64,000 bases of DNA from Thermoanaerobacter ethanolicus JW 200. GTDB lineage: Bacteria > Bacillota > Thermoanaerobacteria > Thermoanaerobacterales > Thermoanaerobacteraceae. Location of the stretch: contig NZ_CP033580.1 in assembly GCF_003722315.1 (NCBI RefSeq), positions 867,001 through 931,000 of the forward strand. Direction: 5' to 3'. Shown here piece by piece: positions 7,791 to 18,007 of this stretch. Within the stretch, counting starts at the first letter, position 1; every line of letters starts with the position of its first letter. A program made the position numbers and the translations under genes. The notes under the pieces were generated by a model. That model saw only the letters and a program-made list of their open reading frames with translations. It did not search any database and was not told where the DNA came from.

Positions 7791-8783
7791 GTGGGAGTAA
7801 AAAAAGGGATATATTTTGGTACAGCCTTTTCACTGCTTGTCTTTACCATGATTTTATCAATTTCTGCAGGGGCGGTAAAAATACCCCTGCAGGAGATTTT
7901 AAATGTTTTTTTGGGCGGTGGCAGTGAAACCTCTAGGACAATAATCCTTAATTTAAGACTTCCAAGAGCTATTGAATCTGCGATTGTAGGTATGGGACTT
8001 TCTGTTGTTGGGACATTTTTTCAAGGACTTTTGAGAAATCCAATGGCAGACCCTTATGTATTGGGTGTATCATCAGGAGCGGCTTTTGGAGCTACTATTG
8101 CGATAATATTAGGGTTTGGAATATTTGGACTGAGTTTTATGGCATTTATTACTTCTTTAATGACTGTGTTTTTTGTGTACACTATCTCTAGAACTGGCAC
8201 AAGAGTATCCATGACCACAATGTTATTGGCAGGTATAGCTATAAGTGCTTTTATGTCTGCAATTATATCTCTCATGATGCTTTTAAACCATGATGAGTTT
8301 TCTCGAATTGTTTTTTGGACTATGGGAGGATTTAGCCTCATAAATTGGAATAGTGTGGTCTTTACTACTCCTATAATAGTAATTGGCTCTTTTGTGATGT
8401 ATGTATTTTCAAGGGATGTAAATGCGATATTGACAGGAGAAGAAGTTGCCGAACATTTAGGTGTCAACACAGAACTAGTCAAGAAAATAATTCTTATTAC
8501 AGGGTCTTTGGTGACTGCAACTGCTGTGTCAGTTGGTGGAATTATAGGTTTTGTGGGACTTATTGTGCCTCATATATCAAGGCTTATTGTAGGACCTGAC
8601 AATAGAATTCTTGTACCTTTTAGTGCTATATCAGGAGCGATATTTTTAACTTTTGCAGACTTATTAGCACGAATTATTTTAAAGCCAATGGAAATTCCAA
8701 TTGGGATAATTACAGCAGCATTTGGAGGACCATTCTTTTTATATCTGTTAATAAAGAGCAAACAAAAAAGTGAAGGAATGTGA
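7791..8783 (+). CDS. btuC: Cobalamin ABC transporter permease BtuC (FecCD family)
   Basis: Polytopic permease of the BtuC/FecCD family with about ten hydrophobic segments; NLRLPRAIESAIVGMGLSV and GFVGLIVPHISRL are family signatures. Start is uncertain: GTG 7791, one base after the btuF stop, lies 12 bases after a GGAGG at 7774-7778, while in-frame TTG 7746 lies inside btuF. It overlaps the next reading frame slightly. Forms the channel of the btuFCD importer. Confidence 0.9.
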   Translation: MGVKKGIYFGTAFSLLVFTMILSISAGAVKIPLQEILNVFLGGGSETSRTIILNLRLPRAIESAIVGMGLSVVGTFFQGLLRNPMADPYVLGVSSGAAFGATIAIILGFGIFGLSFMAFITSLMTVFFVYTISRTGTRVSMTTMLLAGIAISAFMSAIISLMMLLNHDEFSRIVFWTMGGFSLINWNSVVFTTPIIVIGSFVMYVFSRDVNAILTGEEVAEHLGVNTELVKKIILITGSLVTATAVSVGGIIGFVGLIVPHISRLIVGPDNRILVPFSAISGAIFLTFADLLARIILKPMEIPIGIITAAFGGPFFLYLLIKSKQKSEGM

Positions 8784-8787
8784 TGAT

Positions 8788-9588
8788 ATGGCCATTTTAC
8801 AGGTAGATAAATTACATTTTTCTTATGGAGAAAGGGAAGTTTTAAGAGGGATAGATTTCACCATAAATAAAAATATGGTGATAGGGATAATTGGTGCAAA
8901 TGGAAGTGGCAAGACTACTCTTTTAAAAAATATATCAGGGTATTTGACGTCAACTTATGGTAATGTCTTTGTGTTAGGGAAAAATATCAAAGACTTTACT
9001 ATAAAAGAAAAGGCAAAATATATAGGTTATGTGCCTCAAGATATAGTTTACGACTTTGAATTTAGCTGTTATGACGTAGTAATGATGGGAAGAATTCCTT
9101 ATCTTAAAAGGTTTCAGTCGGAGAAAAAAGAGGACAGAGATATTGTAAGAGAGTGCATGGAAATTACAAATACATGGCAGTTTAAAGACAAAAGCATAAA
9201 AGAGTTAAGCGGCGGTGAAAGGCAAAGAGTGTATATAGCGAGGGCATTAGCACAAAAAGCTCGAATTTTACTCATGGATGAGCCAGTTTCTCACCTTGAT
9301 ATAAAATACCAAGTTGAAATACTGTCTCTTGTAAAAGATTTATCCTTAAAAGGGATACTTGTAATTATTGTGCTTCACGATATTAACCTCGCTTCACAGT
9401 TTTGTGATGAGATTTTCATAATGAAAGAAGGCAAAATAATAGCATCTGGGTCTCCCGGAAATGTTTTAACATTGAACAACATAAAATCAGCCTTTTCAAT
9501 AGATGTGGAAGTGTTTGAAAATCCCATCACCCATACTCCTTACGTCATTCCATCGCTAAATGGAAAGGAGCAACTCAAAGTTGTGTAA
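8788..9588 (+). CDS. btuD: Cobalamin ABC transporter ATPase BtuD
   Basis: About 266 residues from ATG 8788. Walker A GANGSGKTTLL, signature LSGGERQRVYIARAL, Walker B RILLMDEPVSHLD and the switch His in VLHDINLA are all present. It energises BtuC. GGA upstream at 8775 and the context within btuFCD support the start chosen; a longer GTG start at 8770 would overlap btuC. Confidence 0.92.
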   Translation: MAILQVDKLHFSYGEREVLRGIDFTINKNMVIGIIGANGSGKTTLLKNISGYLTSTYGNVFVLGKNIKDFTIKEKAKYIGYVPQDIVYDFEFSCYDVVMMGRIPYLKRFQSEKKEDRDIVRECMEITNTWQFKDKSIKELSGGERQRVYIARALAQKARILLMDEPVSHLDIKYQVEILSLVKDLSLKGILVIIVLHDINLASQFCDEIFIMKEGKIIASGSPGNVLTLNNIKSAFSIDVEVFENPITHTPYVIPSLNGKEQLKVV

Positions 9589-10963
9589 AGCTGTAATGAT
9601 TGCAGGCACCCATTCAGGGGCCGGTAAAACTACTGTAAGCCTTGGGCTTATGGGAGTGCTGTCAAAAAGGTATAAAGTTCAGCCTTTTAAAGTAGGTCCA
9701 GATTATATAGATGCTGCTTATCAGCGATATGTCACAGGGAATTTTTCCTGCAATCTCGACTTGTACATGTTGGGGGAACAAAACCTTAAATCGCTTTTTT
9801 ACAAAAATGCCTGCAATGCTGACATTTCTATAATTGAAGGTGTTATGGGAATGTACGATGGGATTGATACTACAAAAAAGGGGAGCAGTGCTGACATTGC
9901 GAAAATTTTAGATATTCCTGTGATTTTAGTTGTAGATGCTTCTTCTATGGCGACAAGTGTATCAGCTTTAATAATGGGTTATATGCACTATGACAGGGAA
10001 GTAAAAATTAAAGGGGTGATATTAAATAAAGTTGGAAGTGAAAAACACTATGCCCTTTTGAAAGAATGCATAACAAGAGATTTAGGTATTGAGGTTTTTG
10101 GCTATCTTCCAAAGGATCCAAAATTAGATTTGCCAGAAAGACACTTAGGCCTTGTACCGATATATGAGATGCCAGAAATTAAACACAAGTTTGATACCTT
10201 ATATGATTATATTGAAAAATACATTGATATAGAAAAAATTCTTAATGTAAGTGTAATTGACTGTTCAAATACATTTAGAAACACGATTGGTGAGGGCCAT
10301 GATTTAAAAAGGGTAAAAATAGGGTATGCGTTTGATGAGGCTTTTAATTTTTATTACAAAGAGAGTTTGGAATTTTTTGAAGAAATGGGAGCAGAGCTTG
10401 TACCCTTTAGTCCTCTTAAAGATTATAAATTACCAGATGAAATATCGGGTTTGTACATAGGGGGAGGATTTCCAGAGGTTTTCGCGGAGAGGCTTAATAA
10501 AAACAAAAAAATGTTGAAATCGGTTAAAGATGCAATAGATTCAGGTATGCCTGCATATGCAGAGTGTGGCGGCTTTATGTATCTCACAAAAAGCATAACA
10601 GATTTACAAGGAAATACTTTTGAAATGGCAGGAATTTACGATTTTGAAACTGTCATGACAAAAAGGCTTCAGAGATTTGGCTATGTTGAGGCAGAAGTTA
10701 TTGAAGATAACATCCTTTTTAGAAAAGGGGATAAAATAAAAGGGCATGAGTTTCACCACTCAATAATAAAAGGTTTTTCACAGAAAACCTCATACGTTGT
10801 GCATAAACCGGGAAAAGAAAATGCTTGGGAATGTGGATTTGTGCATAAAAATTGCCTGGCGACGTATGTTCACATAAATTTATACACATATAAAGAGGCT
10901 GTCAAGAGGTTTGTTGACAAATGTGTTCAATACCGAAACTCAAATGCTTTTCAGGAGGATTAA
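9581..10963 (+). CDS. cbiA: Cobyrinate a,c-diamide synthase CbiA (CobB)
   Basis: ATP- and glutamine-dependent amidation of the a and c side chains of cobyrinate. The N-terminal P-loop is [15 protein letters not shown] and the C-terminal class I amidotransferase domain has the nucleophile in [11 protein letters not shown] and a late HEFHHS. Start chosen at TTG 9581, 11 bases after AAAGGAG, overlapping the btuD stop; ATG 9560 is in frame but has no SD at a good distance. It would act on ring material made or imported upstream. Confidence 0.9.
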   Translation: MCKAVMIAGTHSGAGKTTVSLGLMGVLSKRYKVQPFKVGPDYIDAAYQRYVTGNFSCNLDLYMLGEQNLKSLFYKNACNADISIIEGVMGMYDGIDTTKKGSSADIAKILDIPVILVVDASSMATSVSALIMGYMHYDREVKIKGVILNKVGSEKHYALLKECITRDLGIEVFGYLPKDPKLDLPERHLGLVPIYEMPEIKHKFDTLYDYIEKYIDIEKILNVSVIDCSNTFRNTIGEGHDLKRVKIGYAFDEAFNFYYKESLEFFEEMGAELVPFSPLKDYKLPDEISGLYIGGGFPEVFAERLNKNKKMLKSVKDAIDSGMPAYAECGGFMYLTKSITDLQGNTFEMAGIYDFETVMTKRLQRFGYVEAEVIEDNILFRKGDKIKGHEFHHSIIKGFSQKTSYVVHKPGKENAWECGFVHKNCLATYVHINLYTYKEAVKRFVDKCVQYRNSNAFQED

Positions 10964-10964
10964 T

Positions 10965-12488
10965 ATGGCACTTAAATTGATGATACAAGGGACCGCATCG
11001 TCTGTTGGCAAAAGCTTGTTGGTTGCCGCTTTTTGCAGAATTTTCAAGCAGGATGGTTACAGAGTAGCCCCTTTTAAGTCTCAAAATATGGCTTTGAATT
11101 CCTATATAACCGATGAAGGACTAGAAATAGGAAGAGCACAAGCTATGCAGGCGGAAGCGGCAGGAGTTAAGCCTTCTTATCACATGAATCCAATACTTCT
11201 AAAGCCCAGTTCTGATAAAAAAAGCCAAGTTGTTTTAAGAGGCAAAGTTTATAAAAACATGTCTGCAGCCGAATACCACCAATTTAAGCCACAGCTTTTA
11301 AAGTTTATTAAAGAGGACTTTGATTTTCTTGCAAGTCAAAATGACATTGTTGTAATAGAAGGAGCTGGAAGTCCTGCAGAAATAAATTTAAGGGATAGAG
11401 ATGTCGTAAACATGGGTATGGCAGAGATGGTAAATGCACCAGTACTTCTTGTAGGAGATATTGATAAAGGCGGTGTATTTGCTTCAATAGCTGGCACTTT
11501 GCTCCTTTTAAAAGAAAATGAGAGAAATCGCATTGAAGGTGTACTTATAAACAAGTTTAGAGGAGACATTGAAATATTAAAGCCGGGTTTGGAGATGTTA
11601 GAAAACATTGTACACAAAAAGGTTTTAGGTGTTGTCCCTTATATGGATGTGCACATTGATGAAGAGGATGGGGCGACGGAGAGATTTTATCGTAGGAATA
11701 CAGAAGGAGATATAGAGATTGCAGTTATAAATCTTCCCCACATATCGAATTTTACGGATTTTGAACCTCTTGCTAAAGTTCCCGGAATAAAGCTTCGCTA
11801 TGTGAATAAAGGGGAAAGGATTGGAGATTGTGATGTTGTTATAATTCCGGGAACAAAAAACACAATTGGAGATTTGCAAGCATTAAAAGAATATAGGATT
11901 GATAAGGAAATTTTTGAAATGAGAAAAAAAGGTAAATTTATAGTCGGCATTTGTGGAGGATACCAAATGCTGGGAAAAGTCATTAAAGACCCGGGAAGAA
12001 TTGAAAGTACAACTTCAGAAATTGAGGGACTGGGACTTTTGGATATAGAGACTGTAATTGAAAATGAAAAGACAACAACCCAAATTAAGGCGGTTATTCG
12101 CAATAATTTACCATCAATATTATCACCTCTTAGAAATATTGCTGTAGAGGGATATGAAATACACATGGGGCAAAGTCGAATTTTGGGAGATTGTCAGCCT
12201 TTTTCAGTAATAACTCATAGAAATGGAGAAAAAATCGAAGTCTATGACGGTTGTATAAGCGATGATGGAAAAGTGTTTGGAACTTACATACACGGAATTT
12301 TTGAAAACAGAGAGTTTGTCAGGGAATTTATAAATATTGTGAGAAAATCAAAAGGACTTTCTCCTATAAAGGAAATTATTGATTACAAAGAATTTAAAGA
12401 AAGAGAATATGATAAGCTTGCAGATATTGTGAGAAAAAGTATCGACATGAAAGAAGTCTATGAAATTATGGAGAGGTATAAAGATTAA
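10965..12488 (+). CDS. cbiP: Cobyric acid synthase CbiP (CobQ)
   Basis: About 507 residues. Amidates the b, d, e and g side chains. N-terminal P-loop-like [17 protein letters not shown], central VVIPGTKNT, C-terminal glutamine amidotransferase with nucleophile in GICGGYQML and a His in [11 protein letters not shown]-like context (FGTYIHGIF). The ATG follows AGGAGG by six bases and begins one base after the cbiA stop. Confidence 0.92.
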   Translation: MALKLMIQGTASSVGKSLLVAAFCRIFKQDGYRVAPFKSQNMALNSYITDEGLEIGRAQAMQAEAAGVKPSYHMNPILLKPSSDKKSQVVLRGKVYKNMSAAEYHQFKPQLLKFIKEDFDFLASQNDIVVIEGAGSPAEINLRDRDVVNMGMAEMVNAPVLLVGDIDKGGVFASIAGTLLLLKENERNRIEGVLINKFRGDIEILKPGLEMLENIVHKKVLGVVPYMDVHIDEEDGATERFYRRNTEGDIEIAVINLPHISNFTDFEPLAKVPGIKLRYVNKGERIGDCDVVIIPGTKNTIGDLQALKEYRIDKEIFEMRKKGKFIVGICGGYQMLGKVIKDPGRIESTTSEIEGLGLLDIETVIENEKTTTQIKAVIRNNLPSILSPLRNIAVEGYEIHMGQSRILGDCQPFSVITHRNGEKIEVYDGCISDDGKVFGTYIHGIFENREFVREFINIVRKSKGLSPIKEIIDYKEFKEREYDKLADIVRKSIDMKEVYEIMERYKD

Positions 12489-13426
12489 TGGAAGTGGTAT
12501 TAGCCTACTTATTGGATTTGTTGATAGGAGACCCTGAAGGATATCCTCATCCTGTAAGAATTATAGGGAGAGTGGTATCACATTTAGAGAGTATACTTAG
12601 AAAATATGCTAAAAGTGACAGAGATTTAAAAATAGCAGGTTTTATACTGTGTGGACTTACAGTAACTTTGGCATTTGCAGCAACATATGTACTACTTTAT
12701 ATTGCAGGACTTATACATCCATATTTAAAGTATGCTTTAGATGTTTTAATTATATATACCTGCCTTGCTACAAAAGACCTTGGTAAAGCTGCTGGAAGAG
12801 TATACGAAGCGTTGATAAAGGGTGATATAGTTGAAGCAAGAAAAAGATTATCTTATATAGTCAGTAGGGATACAGATAGGCTTGATGTTGAGAATATCTC
12901 CAGAGGAGCGATAGAAACAGTTGCAGAGAATATATCAGACGGTATAATAGCCTCTATGTTTTACGCGTTTATAGGAGGTGCGCCGCTGGCTATCTTTTAT
13001 AAGGCAGCAAGCACTCTTGATTCTATGGTAGGCTATAGAAATGAAAAGTACCTCGATTTAGGATTTGCTTCTGCAAAACTTGACGACATATTAAATTTTA
13101 TCCCTGCTCGCATAACAGGTTTTTTGATTGTTATAGCTGCTTTTCTCTTAGGCTATGATTATAAAAATAGTTGGAGGATTTTTTTAAGAGATAGGTTGAA
13201 ACATCAAAGTCCAAACAGTGCTCACGGAGAAGCAGCAGTTGCCGGTGCTTTAAATATACAACTGGGAGGTCTTAATTATTATTTTGGAAAGCCTGAAATT
13301 AAACCAACTCTTGGGGATGGAAAAGAAAAAATTACCCCCCAACATATAAAAGACAGCATCAAAATAATGTACATGACTTCATTTTTGGGGCTTGTAGTAT
13401 TTTATATAGGGAGGAGATTGATGTGA
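12488..13426 (+). CDS. cbiB: Adenosylcobinamide-phosphate synthase CbiB (CobD of aerobic nomenclature)
   Basis: 312-residue integral membrane protein. N-terminal LLDLLIGDPEGYPHPVRIIG, central ENISDGIIASMFYA and SPNSAHGEAAVAGALNIQLGG are CbiB signatures. Attaches the aminopropanol (phosphate) arm to cobyric acid; the substrate comes from the CobD enzyme encoded downstream. Its ATG overlaps the cbiP stop codon. Confidence 0.93.
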   Translation: MEVVLAYLLDLLIGDPEGYPHPVRIIGRVVSHLESILRKYAKSDRDLKIAGFILCGLTVTLAFAATYVLLYIAGLIHPYLKYALDVLIIYTCLATKDLGKAAGRVYEALIKGDIVEARKRLSYIVSRDTDRLDVENISRGAIETVAENISDGIIASMFYAFIGGAPLAIFYKAASTLDSMVGYRNEKYLDLGFASAKLDDILNFIPARITGFLIVIAAFLLGYDYKNSWRIFLRDRLKHQSPNSAHGEAAVAGALNIQLGGLNYYFGKPEIKPTLGDGKEKITPQHIKDSIKIMYMTSFLGLVVFYIGRRLM

Positions 13427-13908
13427 AAGAAAAAGCAAATACATTAAAAAATGTAAAGACTCTTACTCTTGTTGCTATGCTTATAGCCTTAAGTGCAGTA
13501 GGTGCTCTCATAAAAGTTTTTAACACAGTTGCTTTCGATTCAATGCCAGGATACTTTGCCGCATTATACCTTGGAGGTTGGTATGGAGCCCTTGTGATAA
13601 GTTTAGGGCATATGCTTACAGCAATTACTTCTGGATTTCCTTTAGGGCTTACAAATCACATATACATAGCAGTGCAAATGGCATTATATGCCTATTTGTT
13701 TAGATTTTTTTATCGAAAATTTAACATCTATATTGCAGTAATTGTTGCTACCATCTTAAATGGAACTGTTGCAACCCTTTTGTTTGTGCCCATATTCGGA
13801 GGGGGATTTTTTGCGGCATGGGTACTTCCCCTAACAATTGCGTCATTTGCAAATGTATTTCTTGCAGCGTTAATTTACAAAGCGATACCGAAAAGGAGTA
13901 GAGAATAA
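13423..13908 (+). CDS. cblT: ECF-type S component, probably the alpha-ribazole transporter CblT
   Basis: 161 residues with five to six hydrophobic segments and the ECF S-component feel (LVAMLIALSAVGALIKV near the N-terminus). Starts at GTG 13423 inside the cbiB stop (ATGTGA), after GGGAGG. Position directly before a CblS-type kinase gene and inside a B12-regulated run supports CblT, which imports alpha-ribazole for lower-ligand salvage. No ECF energising genes (ATPases, T protein) are in the window, so they would be shared from elsewhere. The substrate is inferred from context. Confidence 0.75.
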   Translation: MKEKANTLKNVKTLTLVAMLIALSAVGALIKVFNTVAFDSMPGYFAALYLGGWYGALVISLGHMLTAITSGFPLGLTNHIYIAVQMALYAYLFRFFYRKFNIYIAVIVATILNGTVATLLFVPIFGGGFFAAWVLPLTIASFANVFLAALIYKAIPKRSRE

Positions 13909-13911
13909 AAA

Positions 13912-14643
13912 GTGATTGAAAGATACAGAGATTTAGTGATAATTTATGAAAATGATGCAGCATATGTGATATCTTGTGACAGCCTTGGAGCAATAGGGAA
14001 TAAAGAGCATGATGTGTTAAAAGTTGATGAAGAGATTGTAGGAAGGACTACTGTAAAAGTGGCTCTTTCGGAAGTACTATGTGTAGGAGCAAAACCCTTA
14101 GTCATATCCGATACTTTATCCGTTGAAATGAATCCAACAGGGCAAAAAATTTTAAGAGGCATAAAAAGCGAGCTTGAAGAGAACGGACTTTCAGACGTAG
14201 TTTTTACAGGAAGTACTGAAGAAAATTTTCCCACATCTATGACAGGTATAGGAATCACTGTAATAGCAAAAGCAAATATTGGAGACTTAAAAATAAAAAA
14301 AGTCAAAACAGGTATGCATGTTTCTATTTTAGGTTATCCACGTGTAGGAAATGAAGTTTTAAGCTCAAACGATGTGCTTACATTGAAAGACTACGTAAAA
14401 ATTTCCAACTCAAAAGAAATAGTGGAAGCAATACCTGTGGGTTCAAAAGGGATAAAATATGAAATTGGCATATTAGAGAAGATATCAGGATTAAAGGTGG
14501 AGGCGAATTTTCCACAACATCTTGATGTATTAAAATCAGGGGGGCCTTCTACCTGCTGCCTTGTAGTCCACAGTGAGGAAGATACAGCCTCTATTAAAGG
14601 ACTGACAGATAAACCCTTAACATATGTCGGAGTGCTGATTTAG
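13912..14643 (+). CDS. cblS: Alpha-ribazole kinase CblS (AIR synthase-related)
   Basis: 243-residue AIR-synthase/ThiL-like protein (KVALSEVLCVGAKPLVISDTL, GGPSTCC). In B12 salvage CblS phosphorylates alpha-ribazole to alpha-ribazole-5'-phosphate for CobS, replacing the CobT route. No cobT gene is seen in the window, which fits. Starts with GTG 13912 after AAAAGGAG. Also possible: a generic AIR synthase paralogue; context favours CblS. Confidence 0.78.
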   Translation: MIERYRDLVIIYENDAAYVISCDSLGAIGNKEHDVLKVDEEIVGRTTVKVALSEVLCVGAKPLVISDTLSVEMNPTGQKILRGIKSELEENGLSDVVFTGSTEENFPTSMTGIGITVIAKANIGDLKIKKVKTGMHVSILGYPRVGNEVLSSNDVLTLKDYVKISNSKEIVEAIPVGSKGIKYEIGILEKISGLKVEANFPQHLDVLKSGGPSTCCLVVHSEEDTASIKGLTDKPLTYVGVLI

Positions 14644-14666
14644 CGTAAATGAAAGAAGGTGTTTCA

Positions 14667-15752
14667 ATGAAGCCTTATGAGCATGGCGGAAATGTTTATG
14701 ACTATGAAGGAGAAATAATTGATTTTAGTTCAAATATAAATCCTCTTGGGGTTCCGGAATGGATTTTTGATATTATCAAAAAAGTTGATTTAACAAAATA
14801 TCCGGATATAAAATATCGAAAACTTAAAGAGGCTATTTCACAGCATGTGGGGTATTCACAAGAAAATATAATTGTTGGGAATGGTGCGACAGAGCTCATA
14901 CATCTTTTTGTGAGAGCATTTAAGGTGAAAAGACCCCTCATTCCGTCTCCTGCTTTTTTGGAATATGAAAGGGTAGTCTACATAAACGGTGGTGAACCGA
15001 TATATTTCAGGCTGGAAGAAGACTATGGGTTTAAAGTAAATCTCGCAAAGCTTCTTTCACAAATGGAAGAGGCGGATTCTTTAATCATTGGGAATCCTAA
15101 CAATCCTACAGGACAAGCCATAATTAGAGAGGAAATAGGAATTTTATTAAAAAAAGCGGAGATTTTGAATATACCTGTCATGATAGATGAAGCTTTTATT
15201 GAATTTATGAAAGACTATAAAAATTATGAAGCTTTACCTCTTGCAAAAGAGCATGATAAATTGTTTGTTGTAAGAGCTGTTACAAAATTTTTTGGCATGC
15301 CAGGGTTGAGATTGGGGTATGGGATTGGAAGTCCTTCTTTGATACAAAAGTTAGAAGAATACAAAGAGCCTTGGACAGTCAATGCTCTTGCAGATGCTGT
15401 GGGGAGAGAAATATTTAAAGATGAAGCTTATATAGAAAAAACAAGGGAATATGTAAATAAAGAAATAGAGTATATGCTTTATGCTTTAAGAAAAATTGAT
15501 TATTTAGTTGCTTTTGATACAAAAGTAAATTTTATATTGTTAAAGTTAAGAACAGGAAGGGTAAATGACCTTAAACAAATACTTTTAAAAAAAGGAATTC
15601 TCATAAGAGATGCTTCTAATTTTAGGTATCTTGATAAAAGCTTTTTTAGAGTTGCTATAAAAAGACATGAAGACAATGAAAAATTGATACAGGCTTTGAA
15701 AGAAATAGATATAAAAGATTTAGTAGAAGATAAAGAAAGGGTTGTAATATAA
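14667..15752 (+). CDS. cobD: L-threonine-O-3-phosphate decarboxylase CobD
   Basis: Class I/II PLP aminotransferase fold, about 361 residues. HGGNVYD and DFSSNINPLG open the protein, GNPNNPTGQ and the lysine in VRAVTKFFGMPGLRLGYG form the active site. Makes aminopropanol phosphate for CbiB. ATG 14667 follows AAGGTG at a good distance; ATG 14649 is in frame but weaker. The last codons overlap the start of cobU. Confidence 0.92.
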   Translation: MKPYEHGGNVYDYEGEIIDFSSNINPLGVPEWIFDIIKKVDLTKYPDIKYRKLKEAISQHVGYSQENIIVGNGATELIHLFVRAFKVKRPLIPSPAFLEYERVVYINGGEPIYFRLEEDYGFKVNLAKLLSQMEEADSLIIGNPNNPTGQAIIREEIGILLKKAEILNIPVMIDEAFIEFMKDYKNYEALPLAKEHDKLFVVRAVTKFFGMPGLRLGYGIGSPSLIQKLEEYKEPWTVNALADAVGREIFKDEAYIEKTREYVNKEIEYMLYALRKIDYLVAFDTKVNFILLKLRTGRVNDLKQILLKKGILIRDASNFRYLDKSFFRVAIKRHEDNEKLIQALKEIDIKDLVEDKERVVI

Positions 15753-16306
15753 TGAGCCTTGTTATGATCACAGGTGGTGCAAGGTCTGGCAAAAGTGAAT
15801 TTGCTGAAAAATTGGCTTTAGAAAAAGGAGGAAACAGTGTCCTTTATATAGCTACTTCTATTCCTTTTGACGAAGAAATGAAGGAAAGAGTCAAAAGGCA
15901 TAAAGAGAGAAGATCTTCTGCTTGGCAGACGAAAGAGGTCTATAAAAATCTATACAGTGTAATTGCAGAAAGCAGTGCGAAAGTCGCATTGATTGACTGC
16001 CTTACAGTTATGATTACAAACCTATTAATGGAAGTTGACTTAACATGGGAGAATGCAGGAATGGAGGAGATTGATAATATAGAAAATCAGATTGCTGATG
16101 AAGTAGATGAAATATTGACTGCTAAGAAAGATTTTAAGGGGGATATAATTCTTGTGACAAATGAAGTGGGAATGGGATTAGTGCCCGAATACAAACTGGG
16201 CAGGATATTTAGAGATATAGCAGGCAGGATGAATAAAAAAGTGGCAGATGCTGCAGATGAAGTTTATTTAATGGTTTCAGGAATACCTCTTAAAATAAAG
16301 GGATAA
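15752..16306 (+). CDS. cobU: Adenosylcobinamide kinase / GMP guanylyltransferase CobU
   Basis: 184 residues. P-loop GGARSGKSEFAE at the N-terminus, VALIDCLTVMITNL and ILVTNEVGMGLVPEYKLGR are CobU signatures. Converts adenosylcobinamide to its phosphate and then to AdoCbi-GDP. Overlaps the cobD stop (TAATG), so probably translationally coupled. Confidence 0.95.
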   Translation: MSLVMITGGARSGKSEFAEKLALEKGGNSVLYIATSIPFDEEMKERVKRHKERRSSAWQTKEVYKNLYSVIAESSAKVALIDCLTVMITNLLMEVDLTWENAGMEEIDNIENQIADEVDEILTAKKDFKGDIILVTNEVGMGLVPEYKLGRIFRDIAGRMNKKVADAADEVYLMVSGIPLKIKG

Positions 16307-16328
16307 TTGAAAGGGATGCAATATCTTT

Positions 16329-17081
16329 ATGGAAGAAATTAAAAGATTGGTACTTGCGATGCAATTTATGACACGCCTTCCTATACCAATAGAAATTGAT
16401 GTTGAAAAAAGAGAGTTTTATAGAATAGCATCTTATTTTCCAATAGTCGGAATTGTTATAGGAGGTATCCTTTCACTTTTGTATATTGCTTTAAAGGATT
16501 TCTTTTCCCGGGAAATTGTAATGACTTTTATTGTAGCTTTTTCTTATGTTTTAATAGGAGCAATGCATATTGACGGGCTTGCAGATACTTTTGATGGACT
16601 TTTTAGCAATAAGGATAAAAGTAAAATGCTGGAGATAATGAGAGACTCGAGACTTGGCACTAATGGAGTCTTAGCTGCAATTTTTATGGTTGTTTTAAAA
16701 ATATTATTTCTCACCAATATACACGAAAATATTACTTTAACAGCACTTTTAATTACCCCAATTATTGGGAGATTGTCAATTGTGTTTTCTATGATGATAA
16801 GTAAATCTGCAAGAGGTGGAGAAGGCCTTGGAGGACTCATGCTGGGTAAAGTAGGGATAAGGGAATTTGCCATTGCTTTTGTTATTTCAATTGCTACAAG
16901 CTATTTTATACTGCCTTTAGCGGTTTTTGTAAAAATACTTACTATATCGCTTTTTGTTACTTATATTGTATCAAAGTATATTTCGCTGAGAATAGGTGGT
17001 ATGACTGGGGATACTTTAGGTGCAGTAAATGAATTGGCAGAGCTTACTGCACTCATTTGCTTTGTAAGTGTGTCATTATAA
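16329..17081 (+). CDS. cobS: Adenosylcobinamide-GDP ribazoletransferase CobS
   Basis: 250-residue membrane protein with six or more hydrophobic segments. MQFMTRLPIPI, GAMHIDGLADTFDGLFS and RDSRLGTNGV are the diagnostic CobS motifs. It joins AdoCbi-GDP with alpha-ribazole (phosphate) to finish the nucleotide loop. Together with CobU and CblS it completes salvage. Confidence 0.95.
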   Translation: MEEIKRLVLAMQFMTRLPIPIEIDVEKREFYRIASYFPIVGIVIGGILSLLYIALKDFFSREIVMTFIVAFSYVLIGAMHIDGLADTFDGLFSNKDKSKMLEIMRDSRLGTNGVLAAIFMVVLKILFLTNIHENITLTALLITPIIGRLSIVFSMMISKSARGGEGLGGLMLGKVGIREFAIAFVISIATSYFILPLAVFVKILTISLFVTYIVSKYISLRIGGMTGDTLGAVNELAELTALICFVSVSL

Positions 17082-17097
17082 AAAAGGAGAGATTTTT

Positions 17098-17484
17098 ATG
17101 GGAAAAGGATTATTAATAATAGCACATGGAAGTCGTGTTGAAGAGACTAAAGATGTAGTTACTATGGTTGTAGAAAAAATAAAGAGCCTAAAAAATACCA
17201 AAGATGTAAAGGCAGGTTTTATGGAATTTAACGAGCCTGATATATCTACTTCCATAAGAGAATTTGTCGAAGAAGGAATTTACGATATCATAGCAGTTCC
17301 TATGTTTTTATTTGAAGGAAACCATGTGTTACATGATATACCTGAGGTTTTTGGAAAAGAAAAAGAAAAATATCCGGGTTTAAAGATTAAGTTTGCAAGG
17401 TCTATAGGGTATGATGACAGGATCGTAGGCCCACAAGCAAAGGAGAAGGAAGTATTGCTTATGAGATTGCAAAGCCTTATATAA
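17098..17484 (+). pseudogene. cbiX: Sirohydrochlorin cobaltochelatase CbiX (short type), C-terminus lost in a fusion
   Basis: MGKGLLIIAHGSRVEETKD and the AVPMFLFEGNHVLHDIPE His/Glu region identify short CbiX. After IGYDDRIV (about 17425) the normal ending is missing and the sequence runs out of frame into cbiL, giving an alien tail ending QSLI. About 108 native residues remain. The metal-binding His residues are present, so some activity cannot be excluded. ATG 17098 follows AAAGGAGA. Confidence 0.82.
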
Positions 17485-18005
17485 AAGGCGATGTAGTATT
17501 TATGGAATTTCCCATGACCTACTCAAAAGAAGACCTCAAAACAAAGTGGGAAGAAAATGTTAAAAAAATCAAAGAGTTGCTTGATGAGGGGAAAGACGTA
17601 GCTTTTATAACAATAGGAGACCCCATGATTTACAGTACCTACATATACATTTTAAAAGGAATTGAGGATTACGAAGTAGAGACGATTCCTGGAATTACCT
17701 CCTATAGTGCAGCCGCCTCAAGGTTAAATATCCCAATTGCGGAGGGAAACGAGACTTTTGCAGTGATTTCATCAGGAGATGTAACGGAAATTTCAAAAGC
17801 TCTTGATATGTTTGATAACGTGGTATTAATGAAAATTTCGAGAAGATACGAGGAAATAGTAAATCTTCTAAAAGAAAAAAGCTTCAAAGGATACCTTGTG
17901 ATAAAGTGCGGCCATAAAGAGGAAAAAATATCCTACCACCTTGATAGATATATAGGGAAAAAGATAGATTATTTGTCACTCATTATTGCAAAGAAGGTGA
18001 AGTAG
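17428..18005 (+). pseudogene. cbiL: Cobalt-precorrin-2 C20-methyltransferase CbiL, N-terminus deleted
   Basis: The CbiL frame begins near 17428 with PTSKGEGSIAYEIAKPYIKGD and is open to 18005 (FITIGDPMIYSTYIYI, PGITSYSAAASRLNIPI). The first 35 or so residues, including the GxGPGD SAM-binding loop, are missing because a deletion fused cbiX to cbiL. An internal ATG at 17502 could give 167 residues without that loop. Probably inactive. Confidence 0.82.
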
Positions 18006-18007
18006 CT

